This document shows, piece after piece, positions 51,889 through 62,224 of a stretch of DNA of 64,000 nucleotides (positions within the stretch are counted from its first letter, which is position 1; each line of letters begins with the position of its first letter). Below the pieces are notes generated by a model. It had not been told where the DNA came from. It did not search any database and saw only the letters and a program-made list of their open reading frames with translations. A program made the position numbers and the translations under genes. Origin of the DNA: Planctomycetota bacterium. Its GTDB lineage: Bacteria > Planctomycetota > Planctomycetia > Pirellulales > Pirellulaceae. The DNA is taken from contig CAUJHS010000031.1 of assembly GCA_963204915.1 (NCBI GenBank), forward strand, positions 124,001-188,000. The letters are read 5' to 3'.

Positions 51889-52664
51889 TCCTTTTACGGC
51901 GCCAAAGGTTGCGGTCAGACCCCGCGAACATTCTACCGCTTGAGAAGCAAGAATTCTCTTGGGCGGTGCGGCAAGATTCTACGGCAACGTGAAGGAGCTA
52001 GTGGGGAACGCTTTCCGTACCTGGTGACGTCCGTACGACTCCGCACAATCGGGACGAGAAAGAATTGTGAGGATGACGACCGCTTTAACCTTGCCGGCGT
52101 TCGCGAGTAACTTGCCGCACACCGTCGACGAAGTCCGCACCATTCAAAAACAGCCGTGTCTTTTCGCCGACAGCCCTTTGTTTAGAGCGTATTTCATCGA
52201 GGTGTATTGACTTCTTCCGTGTGGTCCACTCGCTCCAAGAGTGGTTTCCGGCCCTCGCGGAGCGATGGCGCCACATTGGGGGCGTCACACCTGCGTGCAA
52301 CGCGCTCTAATCGGTTTTGTAGAGTCGGCCTTGTAGCGTCGGTTTTGTAGAATGGTCGCTTCCGCAGCGACGTTCACGCAGCAGCGCCGCGGGAGTTTCC
52401 CCTGTTGAAGTGGACGCCCTGCCGTAACCCACTGCGCGGCAAGGAGCTAGGTCACGTCCACGATCGACGGAAACCGTCCCGAACGCCCCGCGACGAGTCA
52501 GGAACATCCGAAAGGTTGAGAATTTCGTGCGTGAAACCGGCGGCGGAGGCGACCAACATAGAAGCCGTCTGGTGCTGCGCGCCGATGCCGCCCTTTTGTT
52601 GCCAACCTGGGAATTCAATTTGCCACGTTCGACTGATCTCGTTCACCCCCATCCCGTACGCTGG
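51889..52664. other. Intergenic region with a triplicated TTGTAG motif
   Basis: About 640-775 bp depending on the next gene start. At about 52310-52356 the phrase TCGG(T/C)TTTGTAG is repeated three times at ~18-base spacing, imperfectly. No gene is supported. Confidence 0.45.
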
Positions 52665-55600
52665 GTGTGGGTCTTGAGCATGCTCTGCCTTGCCGGAGCG
52701 ACGCCTGTGGTCGCAGCCTCGGAAGACAAGTCCGATGCGCGCGTGCGGGCCGTTCTCTTCGATGAGCAACATGCCGAGGAGTCGGCCGGAGATGTGCATC
52801 GCCGCGCCTTGAAGATGCCTGTCGAACCGCGTTTCGACTACCTCCGCGGCTGGGTGCTGCCGAGTGAGGATCATCTCGCGTTTCGCTTGCAAGTGGACTT
52901 TACGCCGTTGCACCCGGCGCTGCCCGACGGTTCTGCCTTGGCTCGCTCAGGCCGAACGGCAAGTGGCGGAGAAATCATCTCCCCGGCGTTGGACTTGATC
53001 GCCGCTGCGAAAAGCCTCAACAAGCTCAACCGCTTACGCGAACAAGCGGCATCGGCCGCGGCTCGGTCGATCGAAGATCAGATTGCACAATTCGCGATGT
53101 TGGCTTTGATCGATATGGCCGAGGGTGACGTCGAAACGGCGGCCGGTCGGTTGGACGCGATGCTTGCTCTCGCTCCGGCCGACGTGGACCCGCCACAGGC
53201 CCTGCGCGGTCCGCTCTTGCTGTGCGTCCACGAAGCGGCGCGGCGCGCGAAGACGAGCGCCGCGGTTGTCGGTCCGGCCTACCGAATCACCATGAGTTAC
53301 CGCGAAGTGCGCGATCCGGAGGCATGGCATCGGCAGTTTTCGGCCGCCTATGCTCGCGCGGAGCAAACCGCGGCGAGCGGCGTTGGGCCTGCTTCCGCCC
53401 CGCAGCCGGCATCGGCGTCGCCGTCTACTCCGTGGCGCGCCGCCGTTCGTCCGCTGGCTCGCCTTCGCGGCGCCGGAGCGCCGCGGCCCGAGTGGAAAAT
53501 CGAATCGGGCAAGGCGGACCGTTTTGTCGGCCACGATGAAGACTTCTTGTACTTTCCCCTGCCGCTTCGCGGCAACTACGACGTGGAGTGCGATTTGACC
53601 GGTTTCAACTGGCGCGAATGCCAACTGCTGGTGGCCGGAAAGTGGGTGGGGCCGGTCTACGATCATCAATCCTATGACCTGGGCGACATTCGCGGGGTCG
53701 AAAAGAGGATCAAGTTCGCGCCGCCGCTCTCCAAGACCAACGATACGATCCACTACCGTACCACGGTGCGAGCCGGCGTGGCGACCACCTGGTTCAACGG
53801 CCGCAAGATTCACGAGGAGCCGCTGCCCGCCGAGCATGAGCCGTGGCTGGCGATTCGCAGTCCCTCGCGGAACCGCAGCGGCGTACGCAACTTGCGCATC
53901 ACGGGAGAACCGCACATTCCTGAGGTGCTGCGCCTGTCCGATTCACCCGAGTTGGCGGGATGGATTCCCTACTTCGGCGACTCGATCCCCCGCGGCATGC
54001 AAGATTGGTCGCACTCCATCGGCCCGGACGGCCGGGGAGAAATCTGCGGGGCCCGCCGGCCGGAGGTTCCGCCGGGGCGGTATTTGGAAAGCCTGTTGGC
54101 GTATCATCGACCGATGTTTGAAGACGGCGCGATGGAATACGAATTCTGGCACGAGCCGGGCCGATTTGCCGCCCATCCCGCTTTGGACCGCTTGTGCTTT
54201 TTGCTGGAAGGCGACGGCGTCAAACTCCATTGGTTGACCGACGGCAAGTACGACCGCACCGGTTTGCCGCCCGACAACGCCTTCGACGAACCGGAGAACT
54301 GCCGCGGCGCCGGCTCGCTGCCTCTGAACTCGAATGCCTGGAACCGCGTGCGCCTTTCGGTGGCTGCCGATACGGCGAGTCTCGAGTTGAACGGCCGGCT
54401 GGTTTATCAGCGGCGCCTGGAATCGACGAATCAGCGCACGTTTGGACTGTTTCACTTCGCCGACCAGAGCGAACTGCGTGTGCGCGACGTCACCTGGAAG
54501 GGGCGCTGGGCAACGGCGCTGCCTGCGCGCGAGGCGCAGGTCTTGGCCGTCGACGAGACCGGTTTCCTGGATCAACGCTTGCCGGAATTGAGCGACGCCT
54601 TTTTTCACGATTTCGTCGCCGACGGACTGCCGCTGAACCGCTTCTCGCTGATCAAAGGAGATCTTCAGAATCATGTGTTGCACGAGGCTCAAGGGCTGCG
54701 CGTGCAGCGGCCCGCGGTGGAGGGCTATCGAAACGTCACCATCGCGCCGGGCCTGACCGTGAGCGGCGACTTCGATGTGACGGCGGAATTCGAGCAGCTT
54801 GTCACCGACGCCCGCGAGCCAGACACGGCAAGCACCATCATGCTGCTGGCGCTTGCTGGCAATCCAACCGCGGATGAATGCTCCGTGATTCGGCAACGAA
54901 GTTTGTTCCGCGGAAACAATCGCGAGGTGGTGCAATGCGTCCGCGTTACCGAACTCAAGGGGCAACCGCGGCGCCAGTATTTCGCACTGCAACCGATGGA
55001 AGCGGCCTCGGGAAAATTGCGCCTGGCTCGCCGGGGCGACCGCGTCTATTATCTTTTTGCCGAGAATGACTCACAGCAGTTTCGGCTGTTGGGCGAGGAA
55101 TCGTTTCCCCGAGACGATCTAGCGCTGGAGGGTTTGCGCCTGGTGGCGCAAATCAACGGCGCGAGCGGCTCAGTCAGCGTGGTCTGGAAGAATCTTTCCC
55201 TCCGCGCGGAAAAACTCAGTGGGCCGGCGGCGCAGAACGGCGACTCGCTGCTGACCAGGCTGAACCGCGAACGAAACGCCTTGGCGAAATCGTTCACGCA
55301 CGACTTTACCCGGCAAAAGCCTGACGACGCGCTGTTGAATCGCTGGACCGACCTGCGTGCCTGGAGCGCTCGGGACGGAGGGCTGTTGATCGTGGCGCCG
55401 GGAACCGATCACTGGTCTTCGGCCGGTGCGGCGTTAAAAAAGTCGATGGAAGGCGACTTTGATATCTCCGTCGCATTCGACCCGCAACGATTGGATACGC
55501 CCGCCAAAGGTCTGGGGTCTTCGGTGTACTTGCAGCTTGAGCTAGCCGACAAGGACGATACGCAAGTCAGCCTGGTCCTCAACAAAACTTCGGAAGGCGA

Positions 55601-56045
55601 CACGGAAGCCGTCGCCCAACTCCGCATGCCCGACGGCAAAGGAGACTACGAATATCGCCCCGTGGGAAGAGCGAGTGTGCGATCGGCCAGCGAACTTCGC
55701 CTGGCCCGACGAGGCGGCGAGCTCTACTGCCTGGTCTCGTCCGAGGGGTCGCCAGGAGCCAAGGTCCTGGCCCGCGTCGAGGTCGGCCGCGGACCAGTGA
55801 AATCCGGTGGAACGCGGCTCCTCGTGCACGCCGGCGGTGCGGGCCGAGAGAGTCGCGTTTTGTGGAAGAGCATCGCCGTGAAGGCCGAGGCCATCGAACC
55901 ACTGGCTGCTGCTCCGGCCGTCGTCGCTCCCCGGTCGGCCTCGCCCAAGACCACGCCTCCCCGACCGGCTCCGTCGCGGCAAGCGGCGCCCAAACCGCCG
56001 TCCAAGTCGATGCTTCGTTCCATTTTCGATTTCTTTTCGCCTTGA
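52665..56045 (+). CDS. Large exported DUF1581/DUF1583-like protein
   Basis: A GTG at 52665 puts a signal peptide (MWVLSMLCLAGATPVVAA) at the N-terminus; a GTG at 52527 with a better ribosome site would add 46 residues. The protein of about 1126 residues is composed of repeated concanavalin/lectin-like beta domains (EWKIESGKADRFVGHDEDFL, PWLAIRSPSRNRSGVRNLRI, GKLRLARRGDRVYYLFAEND). These recall planctomycete DUF1581 and DUF1583. The C-terminus is Pro/Ala-rich. A paralogue follows after eight bases, so it is an operon. Role unknown, probably surface or periplasmic. Confidence 0.65.
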   Translation: MWVLSMLCLAGATPVVAASEDKSDARVRAVLFDEQHAEESAGDVHRRALKMPVEPRFDYLRGWVLPSEDHLAFRLQVDFTPLHPALPDGSALARSGRTASGGEIISPALDLIAAAKSLNKLNRLREQAASAAARSIEDQIAQFAMLALIDMAEGDVETAAGRLDAMLALAPADVDPPQALRGPLLLCVHEAARRAKTSAAVVGPAYRITMSYREVRDPEAWHRQFSAAYARAEQTAASGVGPASAPQPASASPSTPWRAAVRPLARLRGAGAPRPEWKIESGKADRFVGHDEDFLYFPLPLRGNYDVECDLTGFNWRECQLLVAGKWVGPVYDHQSYDLGDIRGVEKRIKFAPPLSKTNDTIHYRTTVRAGVATTWFNGRKIHEEPLPAEHEPWLAIRSPSRNRSGVRNLRITGEPHIPEVLRLSDSPELAGWIPYFGDSIPRGMQDWSHSIGPDGRGEICGARRPEVPPGRYLESLLAYHRPMFEDGAMEYEFWHEPGRFAAHPALDRLCFLLEGDGVKLHWLTDGKYDRTGLPPDNAFDEPENCRGAGSLPLNSNAWNRVRLSVAADTASLELNGRLVYQRRLESTNQRTFGLFHFADQSELRVRDVTWKGRWATALPAREAQVLAVDETGFLDQRLPELSDAFFHDFVADGLPLNRFSLIKGDLQNHVLHEAQGLRVQRPAVEGYRNVTIAPGLTVSGDFDVTAEFEQLVTDAREPDTASTIMLLALAGNPTADECSVIRQRSLFRGNNREVVQCVRVTELKGQPRRQYFALQPMEAASGKLRLARRGDRVYYLFAENDSQQFRLLGEESFPRDDLALEGLRLVAQINGASGSVSVVWKNLSLRAEKLSGPAAQNGDSLLTRLNRERNALAKSFTHDFTRQKPDDALLNRWTDLRAWSARDGGLLIVAPGTDHWSSAGAALKKSMEGDFDISVAFDPQRLDTPAKGLGSSVYLQLELADKDDTQVSLVLNKTSEGDTEAVAQLRMPDGKGDYEYRPVGRASVRSASELRLARRGGELYCLVSSEGSPGAKVLARVEVGRGPVKSGGTRLLVHAGGAGRESRVLWKSIAVKAEAIEPLAAAPAVVAPRSASPKTTPPRPAPSRQAAPKPPSKSMLRSIFDFFSP

Positions 56046-56053
56046 CCAAGACC

Positions 56054-58168
56054 ATGCCGTTTGTGCAAATCTTCGCTGCCGCTCTCGGGCTGACGCTCGG
56101 AGCGCTCCTGGCCGCCGCCTCGGCGCAAGAGATCGCCGTGGCGCAAGCGACGGATTCTCGACTTGCCGAGACGCGCGCCTCGAGCGATGCAGCGCTGCGG
56201 GCGCTGCAATCCAACGACATCGACGGGGCCTTGAAGGCGCTGGGCGAAGCCGCCGATCTGTCTCCGGGAATTCATCCTCGAGAAAACGATCGACTCGCAG
56301 CGGCCGCGGGCGGGGTCCATCGCGCGCTCGTGCAACGCAGCAGCGATGAACGTTACGATCTCTTATATGCCTGGTCGATGCCGTCCGAGGCGCGCGCGGC
56401 GGTTCGTATGCTAACGACTCTAACGCCGCATGACGCGCCGCCCAAAGAGTTTGCCCGCGTGCTGGGCGAGCGGCCGCGGGATACCTCGTTTCCCATTTCG
56501 GAAATCGGCGGCGTGCGCGGACTCTTCAGCACCGGTTGGACCTTGGTGCAGGCGGCGGAGGAGGTAGGCCGGTTGCGGCGGTTGACGTCGGAACTGGAGC
56601 AACTCGCCCAGAAGAAAACCCCCCATGCCGACGTGCTTTTGTTGCTGGCGAAGCTGGCCGACCGCCGCGGCGATCCTGCAGTGCTGGCCCAGGATCTCCA
56701 ACTGCGGGCCGCCGCGCTGCGCATGCGGCTAAGTGAAGGTGCGAACGAACCGCCTTCCGTGGATCCTGCCGACATCGTGCTGGCCGCGGCCGCGTTGCGG
56801 CACGAGTCGCTGCGGCCCATCAGCGAAGAAATTTTCAAGCTGCTGGTCGACGGCACGAACCAGAACGCCGTGCGGCTGCGCCCGTTCGTGCGCATCGCCC
56901 ACGCCACGGCTGCACAGCTTCGCCACGGCGCGTCGGGGCCCGAAGTGCTGTACGAGAACCGGCTGAAGTACTGGATTGCGACTTCAGGCGCCACGGCGGC
57001 CACCGAATCGGCCGGCGCTTCCGGCGCGCTATGGTTAACGCACGAAGATCACCTTCTCCACCTTGCGGGACCCGGCAACGACGTGCTCTTTTTCCGTTAT
57101 CCGCTGACGGGCGCCTTCGATTTCACCTGCGAAACGCAAATCGGCGGCGACATCGGCACGGAAGGCGGCCTCGTGTACGGCGGGTTGCACTTCGAGGCTC
57201 TCGGAAGTCCGGAGGTATTGAACGCCTGGGATGGCGATTTGGCCCACCAGGTGCAACGGCCTTGCGTGTTTGTGCGGCAGGAGTCGCGGCCCCTGTTCAA
57301 TCGGGTTTCGATTCGCTTGACCGACGAGGGCGCCGTATTCGCGGCCAACCTGCATCCGGTCTGGTTCGATGGTCCTTCGAGCAAAACCAGCCCTTGGCTC
57401 GGCCTGCGCAGCTTCGGCGAACGGCGGCCGTTGTTTCGCAATCTCAACATCACCGGCAATCCGGTCATCCCGCGCACAGTGCAACTCGCGGAAGGCGATC
57501 AGCTTCGCGGCTGGCAGGCCGGTTTCTTCGGTGAGACTCAGCCGCCCTTTCGCGGCGCATTGCCGCTCGGAGAACAAACCTCAGCCGCTACGCCCGAGAT
57601 TACCGCGGCTTCACCGGCCGTGTTCGATTGGAGCATGCAAGGCGGCGTCATTCGCGTGGCCAAACAACCGGCGCCCGAAGGAACAACTCGGCAGAGCCTC
57701 TTGAAGTATCAACGACCGCTGCTGGACGGCGAATCGGTGAGTTACGAGTTTCGCTACCAGCCAGGGCAGTACGAGACGCATCCCGCCTTGGGGCGGCTCG
57801 CGTTCCTGATCGAGCCTGACGGCGTTCGCATTCACTGGATCACCAGCGACGAACTCGATTGGACCGGCCTCCCCGCCGACAACGCCACGTTGGAGCCGCT
57901 CAATCGCCGCGGGCCGCGGCCTTTGCCCCTCAAGGAGAACGACTGGAACCAGGTCGTGCTCGCGCGGGCGAAAGGTAAGGCGACCGTCACCCTCAACGGC
58001 GGGCTGATCTATGAGCGGCCTGTGGACTTCGGCGGCGATCTCACCTTCGGCCTGTATCGCAATGCGGCTCAATCGGCGGTCGAAGTGCGTAACGTCGTGA
58101 TGACGGGCGACTGGCCGGAATCGCTGCCCGAGGAGTTCCTGCAAAACCCAGCGGTGCTGACCGACTGA
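56054..58168 (+). CDS. Second exported DUF1581-like protein
   Basis: The ATG at 56054 begins a signal peptide (MPFVQIFAAALGLTLGALLA). The 704-residue protein has a helical N-terminal third and then two domains parallel to its upstream neighbour: FDFTCETQIGGDIGTEGGL, SPWLGLRSFGERRPLFRNLN, VSYEFRYQPGQYETHPALG and LTFGLYRNAAQSAVEVRN. It lacks the extra C-terminal domain of the first. Its start follows the upstream stop by eight bases. Confidence 0.65.
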   Translation: MPFVQIFAAALGLTLGALLAAASAQEIAVAQATDSRLAETRASSDAALRALQSNDIDGALKALGEAADLSPGIHPRENDRLAAAAGGVHRALVQRSSDERYDLLYAWSMPSEARAAVRMLTTLTPHDAPPKEFARVLGERPRDTSFPISEIGGVRGLFSTGWTLVQAAEEVGRLRRLTSELEQLAQKKTPHADVLLLLAKLADRRGDPAVLAQDLQLRAAALRMRLSEGANEPPSVDPADIVLAAAALRHESLRPISEEIFKLLVDGTNQNAVRLRPFVRIAHATAAQLRHGASGPEVLYENRLKYWIATSGATAATESAGASGALWLTHEDHLLHLAGPGNDVLFFRYPLTGAFDFTCETQIGGDIGTEGGLVYGGLHFEALGSPEVLNAWDGDLAHQVQRPCVFVRQESRPLFNRVSIRLTDEGAVFAANLHPVWFDGPSSKTSPWLGLRSFGERRPLFRNLNITGNPVIPRTVQLAEGDQLRGWQAGFFGETQPPFRGALPLGEQTSAATPEITAASPAVFDWSMQGGVIRVAKQPAPEGTTRQSLLKYQRPLLDGESVSYEFRYQPGQYETHPALGRLAFLIEPDGVRIHWITSDELDWTGLPADNATLEPLNRRGPRPLPLKENDWNQVVLARAKGKATVTLNGGLIYERPVDFGGDLTFGLYRNAAQSAVEVRNVVMTGDWPESLPEEFLQNPAVLTD

Positions 58169-58554
58169 CTGCCCGTAGCCGCATTGCCGTCTCGCCCGTG
58201 AACGAGAATCGGCGCCACGCGCGACGGTTCGCGCTCGATGGTTCTCCGCACCCAGCGCGAAGTCCTTTCGCGACGTGAGCGGTGCGTATGAGCATGGTTC
58301 GCTCGCGGCGACCGGCGCCCAATGCGACCGACACGCCAGGGGCGGATATCGGCGGCATGCCAAGCGAGGCGCGCGGTTCGGCCAAGTCATACGTAGTTCG
58401 TTGGCGCCCGAGATTCGCTAAGCCAGCGAAGTTAGTTTCGGCCGCCACTTTTGCCCACCGCATATTTCGTTTGTGAGCGCCATCGGTTGAAGTTAGATTG
58501 AGGCAGGACTTTCGGCCCAGTTTCCTTTTCATTTCGGCCGGGAGGGATGCGCCA
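58169..58554. other. Intergenic region upstream of the sigma factor gene
   Basis: About 390 bp. No convincing gene or repeat; the ribosome site of the sigma factor (GGGAGGGA) is at its right end. Confidence 0.45.
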
Positions 58555-59208
58555 ATGTCTACTGAAGATTCCGATTCCATAACCACCTGGATTCTGGCCG
58601 TCAAACGGGGAGACGACGACGCGGCGAATGCGATGTGGGAGCGTTACTTCCCCGAACTTTTGCGCCTCGCAGAAGAATGGCTTCGCGGGCAACCGCCTTG
58701 GCGCGAGGGTGAAGATGTCGCCCTCAGCGTGATCGACAGCATTCTCGATGCTGTCCGGCAAGGACGGCTTGATCAGCTGAGAAATCAAAACGACCTATGG
58801 CGGCTGTTGTGCGCCACGACGCGCAACAAAGCGATTGACACGATCCGCTACAATGCGCGGCGGCCTGAAGTTGGCGAATCGCATTTGGCGGGCGAGCCGG
58901 GCGCAACCGACGCATGGGGTTTGCCAGGCGTCGAGGGCGATGATTTGACGCCAAGTGTGATTGTCGCCTCGTTGGAGGAAGTTCGTCGCTTACTCAGTTT
59001 GCTCAATGAGAATGAGCGGCGCATCGTCGAATTGCGCCTGGCGGGCAATAAGGTGAAGCAAATCGCAAACACGTGTGGTCGATCGGTCAGCAGCGTCGAG
59101 CTTTATCTGAAGAAAGTTCGCGATAAGTGGACGCCTAAGCGAGGTGCAACGAATGATCCAGAACGTGTCATACAATCCGCACGAAGTCTTAAGCGACGTC
59201 GAAAATGA
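58555..59208 (+). CDS. ECF-type RNA polymerase sigma factor
   Basis: The 217-residue protein starts after GGGAGGGATG. Region 2 is seen in AVKRGDDDAANAMWERYF and WRLLCATTRNKAIDTIRYNAR. Region 4 is seen in LLNENERRIVELRLAGNKVKQIANTCGRSVSSVELYLKKVRDKW. It belongs to the large planctomycete sigma factors linked to Ser/Thr kinases. No anti-sigma gene is adjacent. Its last ~55-65 bases overlap the kinase gene, so expression is coupled. Confidence 0.85.
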   Translation: MSTEDSDSITTWILAVKRGDDDAANAMWERYFPELLRLAEEWLRGQPPWREGEDVALSVIDSILDAVRQGRLDQLRNQNDLWRLLCATTRNKAIDTIRYNARRPEVGESHLAGEPGATDAWGLPGVEGDDLTPSVIVASLEEVRRLLSLLNENERRIVELRLAGNKVKQIANTCGRSVSSVELYLKKVRDKWTPKRGATNDPERVIQSARSLKRRRK

Positions 59209-61729
59209 ACGCCTCGTCGAAGCCTATGAATCGTGGGAAAGCGCCCGGCAAGCCGGCGAGAACCCGTGCTTGGAAGATCGCCTTTCGGACGCTTCCGGAC
59301 GCTTTCGTTCGCACTTGCTCTATTGGCTTCTTCGATACGAGATCGAGTGTGGTCGCCCGAGCGCGACGCCTTCGCGCGACGATTTGATGCGCCGCTTTCC
59401 GCATGATGCGGCCGTGATCGACGCCGTGATGATGACAGCTCCCGAATGCGCGGGGGCGCGTATCGAAGGCTACGAAATCTATGAAGAGATCGGTTGCGGC
59501 GGCATGGGGCGCGTGCTGCGCGGCCGCGATCTGGCGTTGAATCGAGAACTCGCATTTAAGGTCATTCATGATGGTTACCACGATCGTGCGGACATTGTGA
59601 AGCGTTTTCGTGCGGAAGCGCAGATTACGGCCCAGTTGCAGCATCCGGGCGTTCCCCCGGTCCATGGATGTGGTACGACAGAAAGCGGGCTTCCCTATTT
59701 CTGCATGAGATTCATCCACGGACGCGAACTGGCGGAGCTCCTCCGCGAGCGGCCGACGCCCCAAGATAACCTGCCTCAGTTATTGCGCATTTTCGATCAG
59801 GTCTGCCAGACGATGGCGTACGCTCACTCGCAAGGCGTCATTCACCGTGACCTCAAGCCTCGCAACATCATGGTCGGTGCGTTCGGGGAAGTGCAAGTCA
59901 TGGATTGGGGATTGGCGAAACGGCTGAGCGCAGGAACGCCAATCGGTTTTGAAGGCTCGCCCTCCCCGTCAGCGAGCGACGAAACATCGAGCGACGACTC
60001 CCTTGCGGATGCGAATGGGGAGTTCACCACGGCCACGACGGAATTCTTCGAGTCTCGGTGCGGGACGCAACCAGGGCAGTTGTTTGGAACGCCGGAGTAC
60101 ATACCGCCCGAACAGGCGAACGGCGAATTAGAACGAGTCGACGAACGCGCGGATGTCTTCGCCTTGGGCGCGATTCTCTGTGAAATTCTTACCGGCCGCC
60201 GTGTTTATACCGATCCCGACCGCAGCAAAGTGATTCGGATGGCGAAGAACGGCGACACCGCCGGCGCGCTTCAATCGCTGGAGGAAAGCGGCGCCGACGC
60301 CGATCTCAAGCAGCTTGCGCGTTCGTGTCTCTCGGTTGCTCCGGAGGAACGTCCCGCGAATGCACAAGTGCTGGCCGACCAGCTCCAAGAGTACTTTCGA
60401 CAGGTGCAAGAGCGGCTAAAAGAGACCGAAAACCAACTGATCGCAGCCAAGGCGCGCGCCGAAGCCGAACGTCGCGCTCGGCGTCGCGTGATTGTGCTTG
60501 CGAGCGTCATCGTGGCTTCGCTGTTGCTGCTCACGTTGGCCAGCGTCGGACTCGTGCTAGCCCTCCGCGCCCAAATGCGTGATGACTTGCGGGTGGCTCG
60601 CATTAACGAGATTACCGCAACGGTCACGATGCTCTCATCGAGTCATGATTTCAACCATCTCCCTTTGTCGGTGCGAGAGTTGCACCGCTTGGCTGCTGAC
60701 CTCGACTGGGCGCCGGGCACCGTCAATGCGCTGGTCGACGGGGCGATTGGTTCGGAACAACGAAGGGCCTATGTCCGCGGATACCTGCACCTTGAGCACG
60801 GAAAGCGCGATGACCTCAATCAGGCGATTGACTGGTTCAACACGGCCGCCGACACATCGCAAACTGGCGCGGAGCGTGCGGCGGCGTATGCGGGGTTGGC
60901 CGAATGTTATTATCAGCTGTCGAACGCCTACGCGAGCCCTCGCGAGGTGATGCCTGAGGTCAAGCGGTATGCCGAAATGGCGCTTCAGGAGGACGAGAAC
61001 TGTATCGGCGCGCACGTACTCATGGGAATGTATGAACACCGATACCAATGGGACTGGACGAAGGCGAGTTCGCACTTCGAAGCAGCCTTAAAGCGGGATC
61101 CGCAATCGGCCATGACGAACCACAAGTTCGGCTATTCGCTGGTGCTTCAAAAATCGTTCGACAGGGGAATCGAACTTCTCGAAGCGGCGCGGCGACGAGA
61201 CCCGTATTCACCACAAATCGCGACGGATCTTGCTTTAGCGTACGTCTTTATGGGCGATGACGTCAAAGCCGAAAGATACTTTCGCGAGGCGATTGCCCTG
61301 GATTCCAATCACTTTCGAGTTCGCTGGGGTCGGGGAGTCCTGTACTTGCACAAGGCAAACTGGAGACAAGCGATTCGCGAGTTGGAACAGGCGAACCGGC
61401 TGGAAAATTGTCCTGAAGTCCAAGCTCAGTTCGCGTTTTGTCTGCTGCGAACCGGCGACGCCGCCGATCGAGAGCGCGCCGAACAAATCGCCCAAGAACT
61501 GAAGCAAATTGATGAGCGCGGCGACCTGTTTGTATCGCCAACCTCGTTTGCCATTATTCAACTTGGCCTGAAAGATTTTGAGCAGTCTTTGAAACATCTT
61601 AACGAAGGCCTGCACGCGCGCGATGAGTGGTTAGTTTGGTTAGAAATGGACCCCGTTTTTGATGAACTTCGAAACCATCCCGACTTTCAGAAGCTTCGCA
61701 AGGAAATTCGCCTGTGGCCTGCTGAGTGA
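59153..61729 (+). CDS. Membrane Ser/Thr protein kinase with TPR-like tail
   Basis: The start is the ATG at 59153 (a GTG at 59144 is possible). It has about 858 residues. The kinase domain (about 105-400) shows the glycine loop IGCGGMGRVLRG, catalytic Lys in LAFKVIHDG, HRDLKPRNIM and a metal-binding Asp in MDWGLA. After a coiled segment there is one membrane helix (VIVASLLLLTLASVGLVLAL). The C-terminal half has repeated TPR-like helices (YAGLAECYYQLSNAY, ATDLALAYVFMGDDVKAERY). The sigma factor is a probable partner or substrate, as the genes overlap. Confidence 0.9.
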   Translation: MIQNVSYNPHEVLSDVENERLVEAYESWESARQAGENPCLEDRLSDASGRFRSHLLYWLLRYEIECGRPSATPSRDDLMRRFPHDAAVIDAVMMTAPECAGARIEGYEIYEEIGCGGMGRVLRGRDLALNRELAFKVIHDGYHDRADIVKRFRAEAQITAQLQHPGVPPVHGCGTTESGLPYFCMRFIHGRELAELLRERPTPQDNLPQLLRIFDQVCQTMAYAHSQGVIHRDLKPRNIMVGAFGEVQVMDWGLAKRLSAGTPIGFEGSPSPSASDETSSDDSLADANGEFTTATTEFFESRCGTQPGQLFGTPEYIPPEQANGELERVDERADVFALGAILCEILTGRRVYTDPDRSKVIRMAKNGDTAGALQSLEESGADADLKQLARSCLSVAPEERPANAQVLADQLQEYFRQVQERLKETENQLIAAKARAEAERRARRRVIVLASVIVASLLLLTLASVGLVLALRAQMRDDLRVARINEITATVTMLSSSHDFNHLPLSVRELHRLAADLDWAPGTVNALVDGAIGSEQRRAYVRGYLHLEHGKRDDLNQAIDWFNTAADTSQTGAERAAAYAGLAECYYQLSNAYASPREVMPEVKRYAEMALQEDENCIGAHVLMGMYEHRYQWDWTKASSHFEAALKRDPQSAMTNHKFGYSLVLQKSFDRGIELLEAARRRDPYSPQIATDLALAYVFMGDDVKAERYFREAIALDSNHFRVRWGRGVLYLHKANWRQAIRELEQANRLENCPEVQAQFAFCLLRTGDAADRERAEQIAQELKQIDERGDLFVSPTSFAIIQLGLKDFEQSLKHLNEGLHARDEWLVWLEMDPVFDELRNHPDFQKLRKEIRLWPAE

Positions 61730-62224
61730 TCCACGCTGCTGCACAATTCCAGACGCGTCGAATATCAGAACGCTTCTGCTTAACCTGTTCCCTGCGGCCT
61801 AATCGCGCGGCGACATCCGCCCTAACGCACTTCCAAGCGCCACGCCGTGGGAACATTTGAGCTTGGCGAACGCGCGTGGACAGCGAAACCTCGCTCCGAG
61901 CGAGCGGTCCTGATCAAAAGAGTCGCGGAACGCGCCTGGAAAGCCGTTTCTGCGTTGGCCCCAGGACTGAGCCATCTCTTGAACGCGCTCAAGCCGCCGC
62001 TTTCGCGCCTTGGATCACAAAGCGTACACACCGCAGGATTTGCCGCCCCGGCGAGTGACGGCGATGACTGACTTCGCACCGAGCGGCGCGGGGATTTCTG
62101 GCGGCCTCAAAAAAATTTCAAAAATTCATTAGGGGAAATACGTCGCGGCGACGGCATAAGAACAGGACGCCAATTCCGACCACACGGACGACATGTCAAC
62201 CTGTCATCTTGCCGGAGTCTTCGC
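61730..62224. other. Intergenic region without recognisable features
   Basis: About 500 bp between the kinase gene and the HtrA-fold gene. No gene or regulatory site can be supported. Confidence 0.4.
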
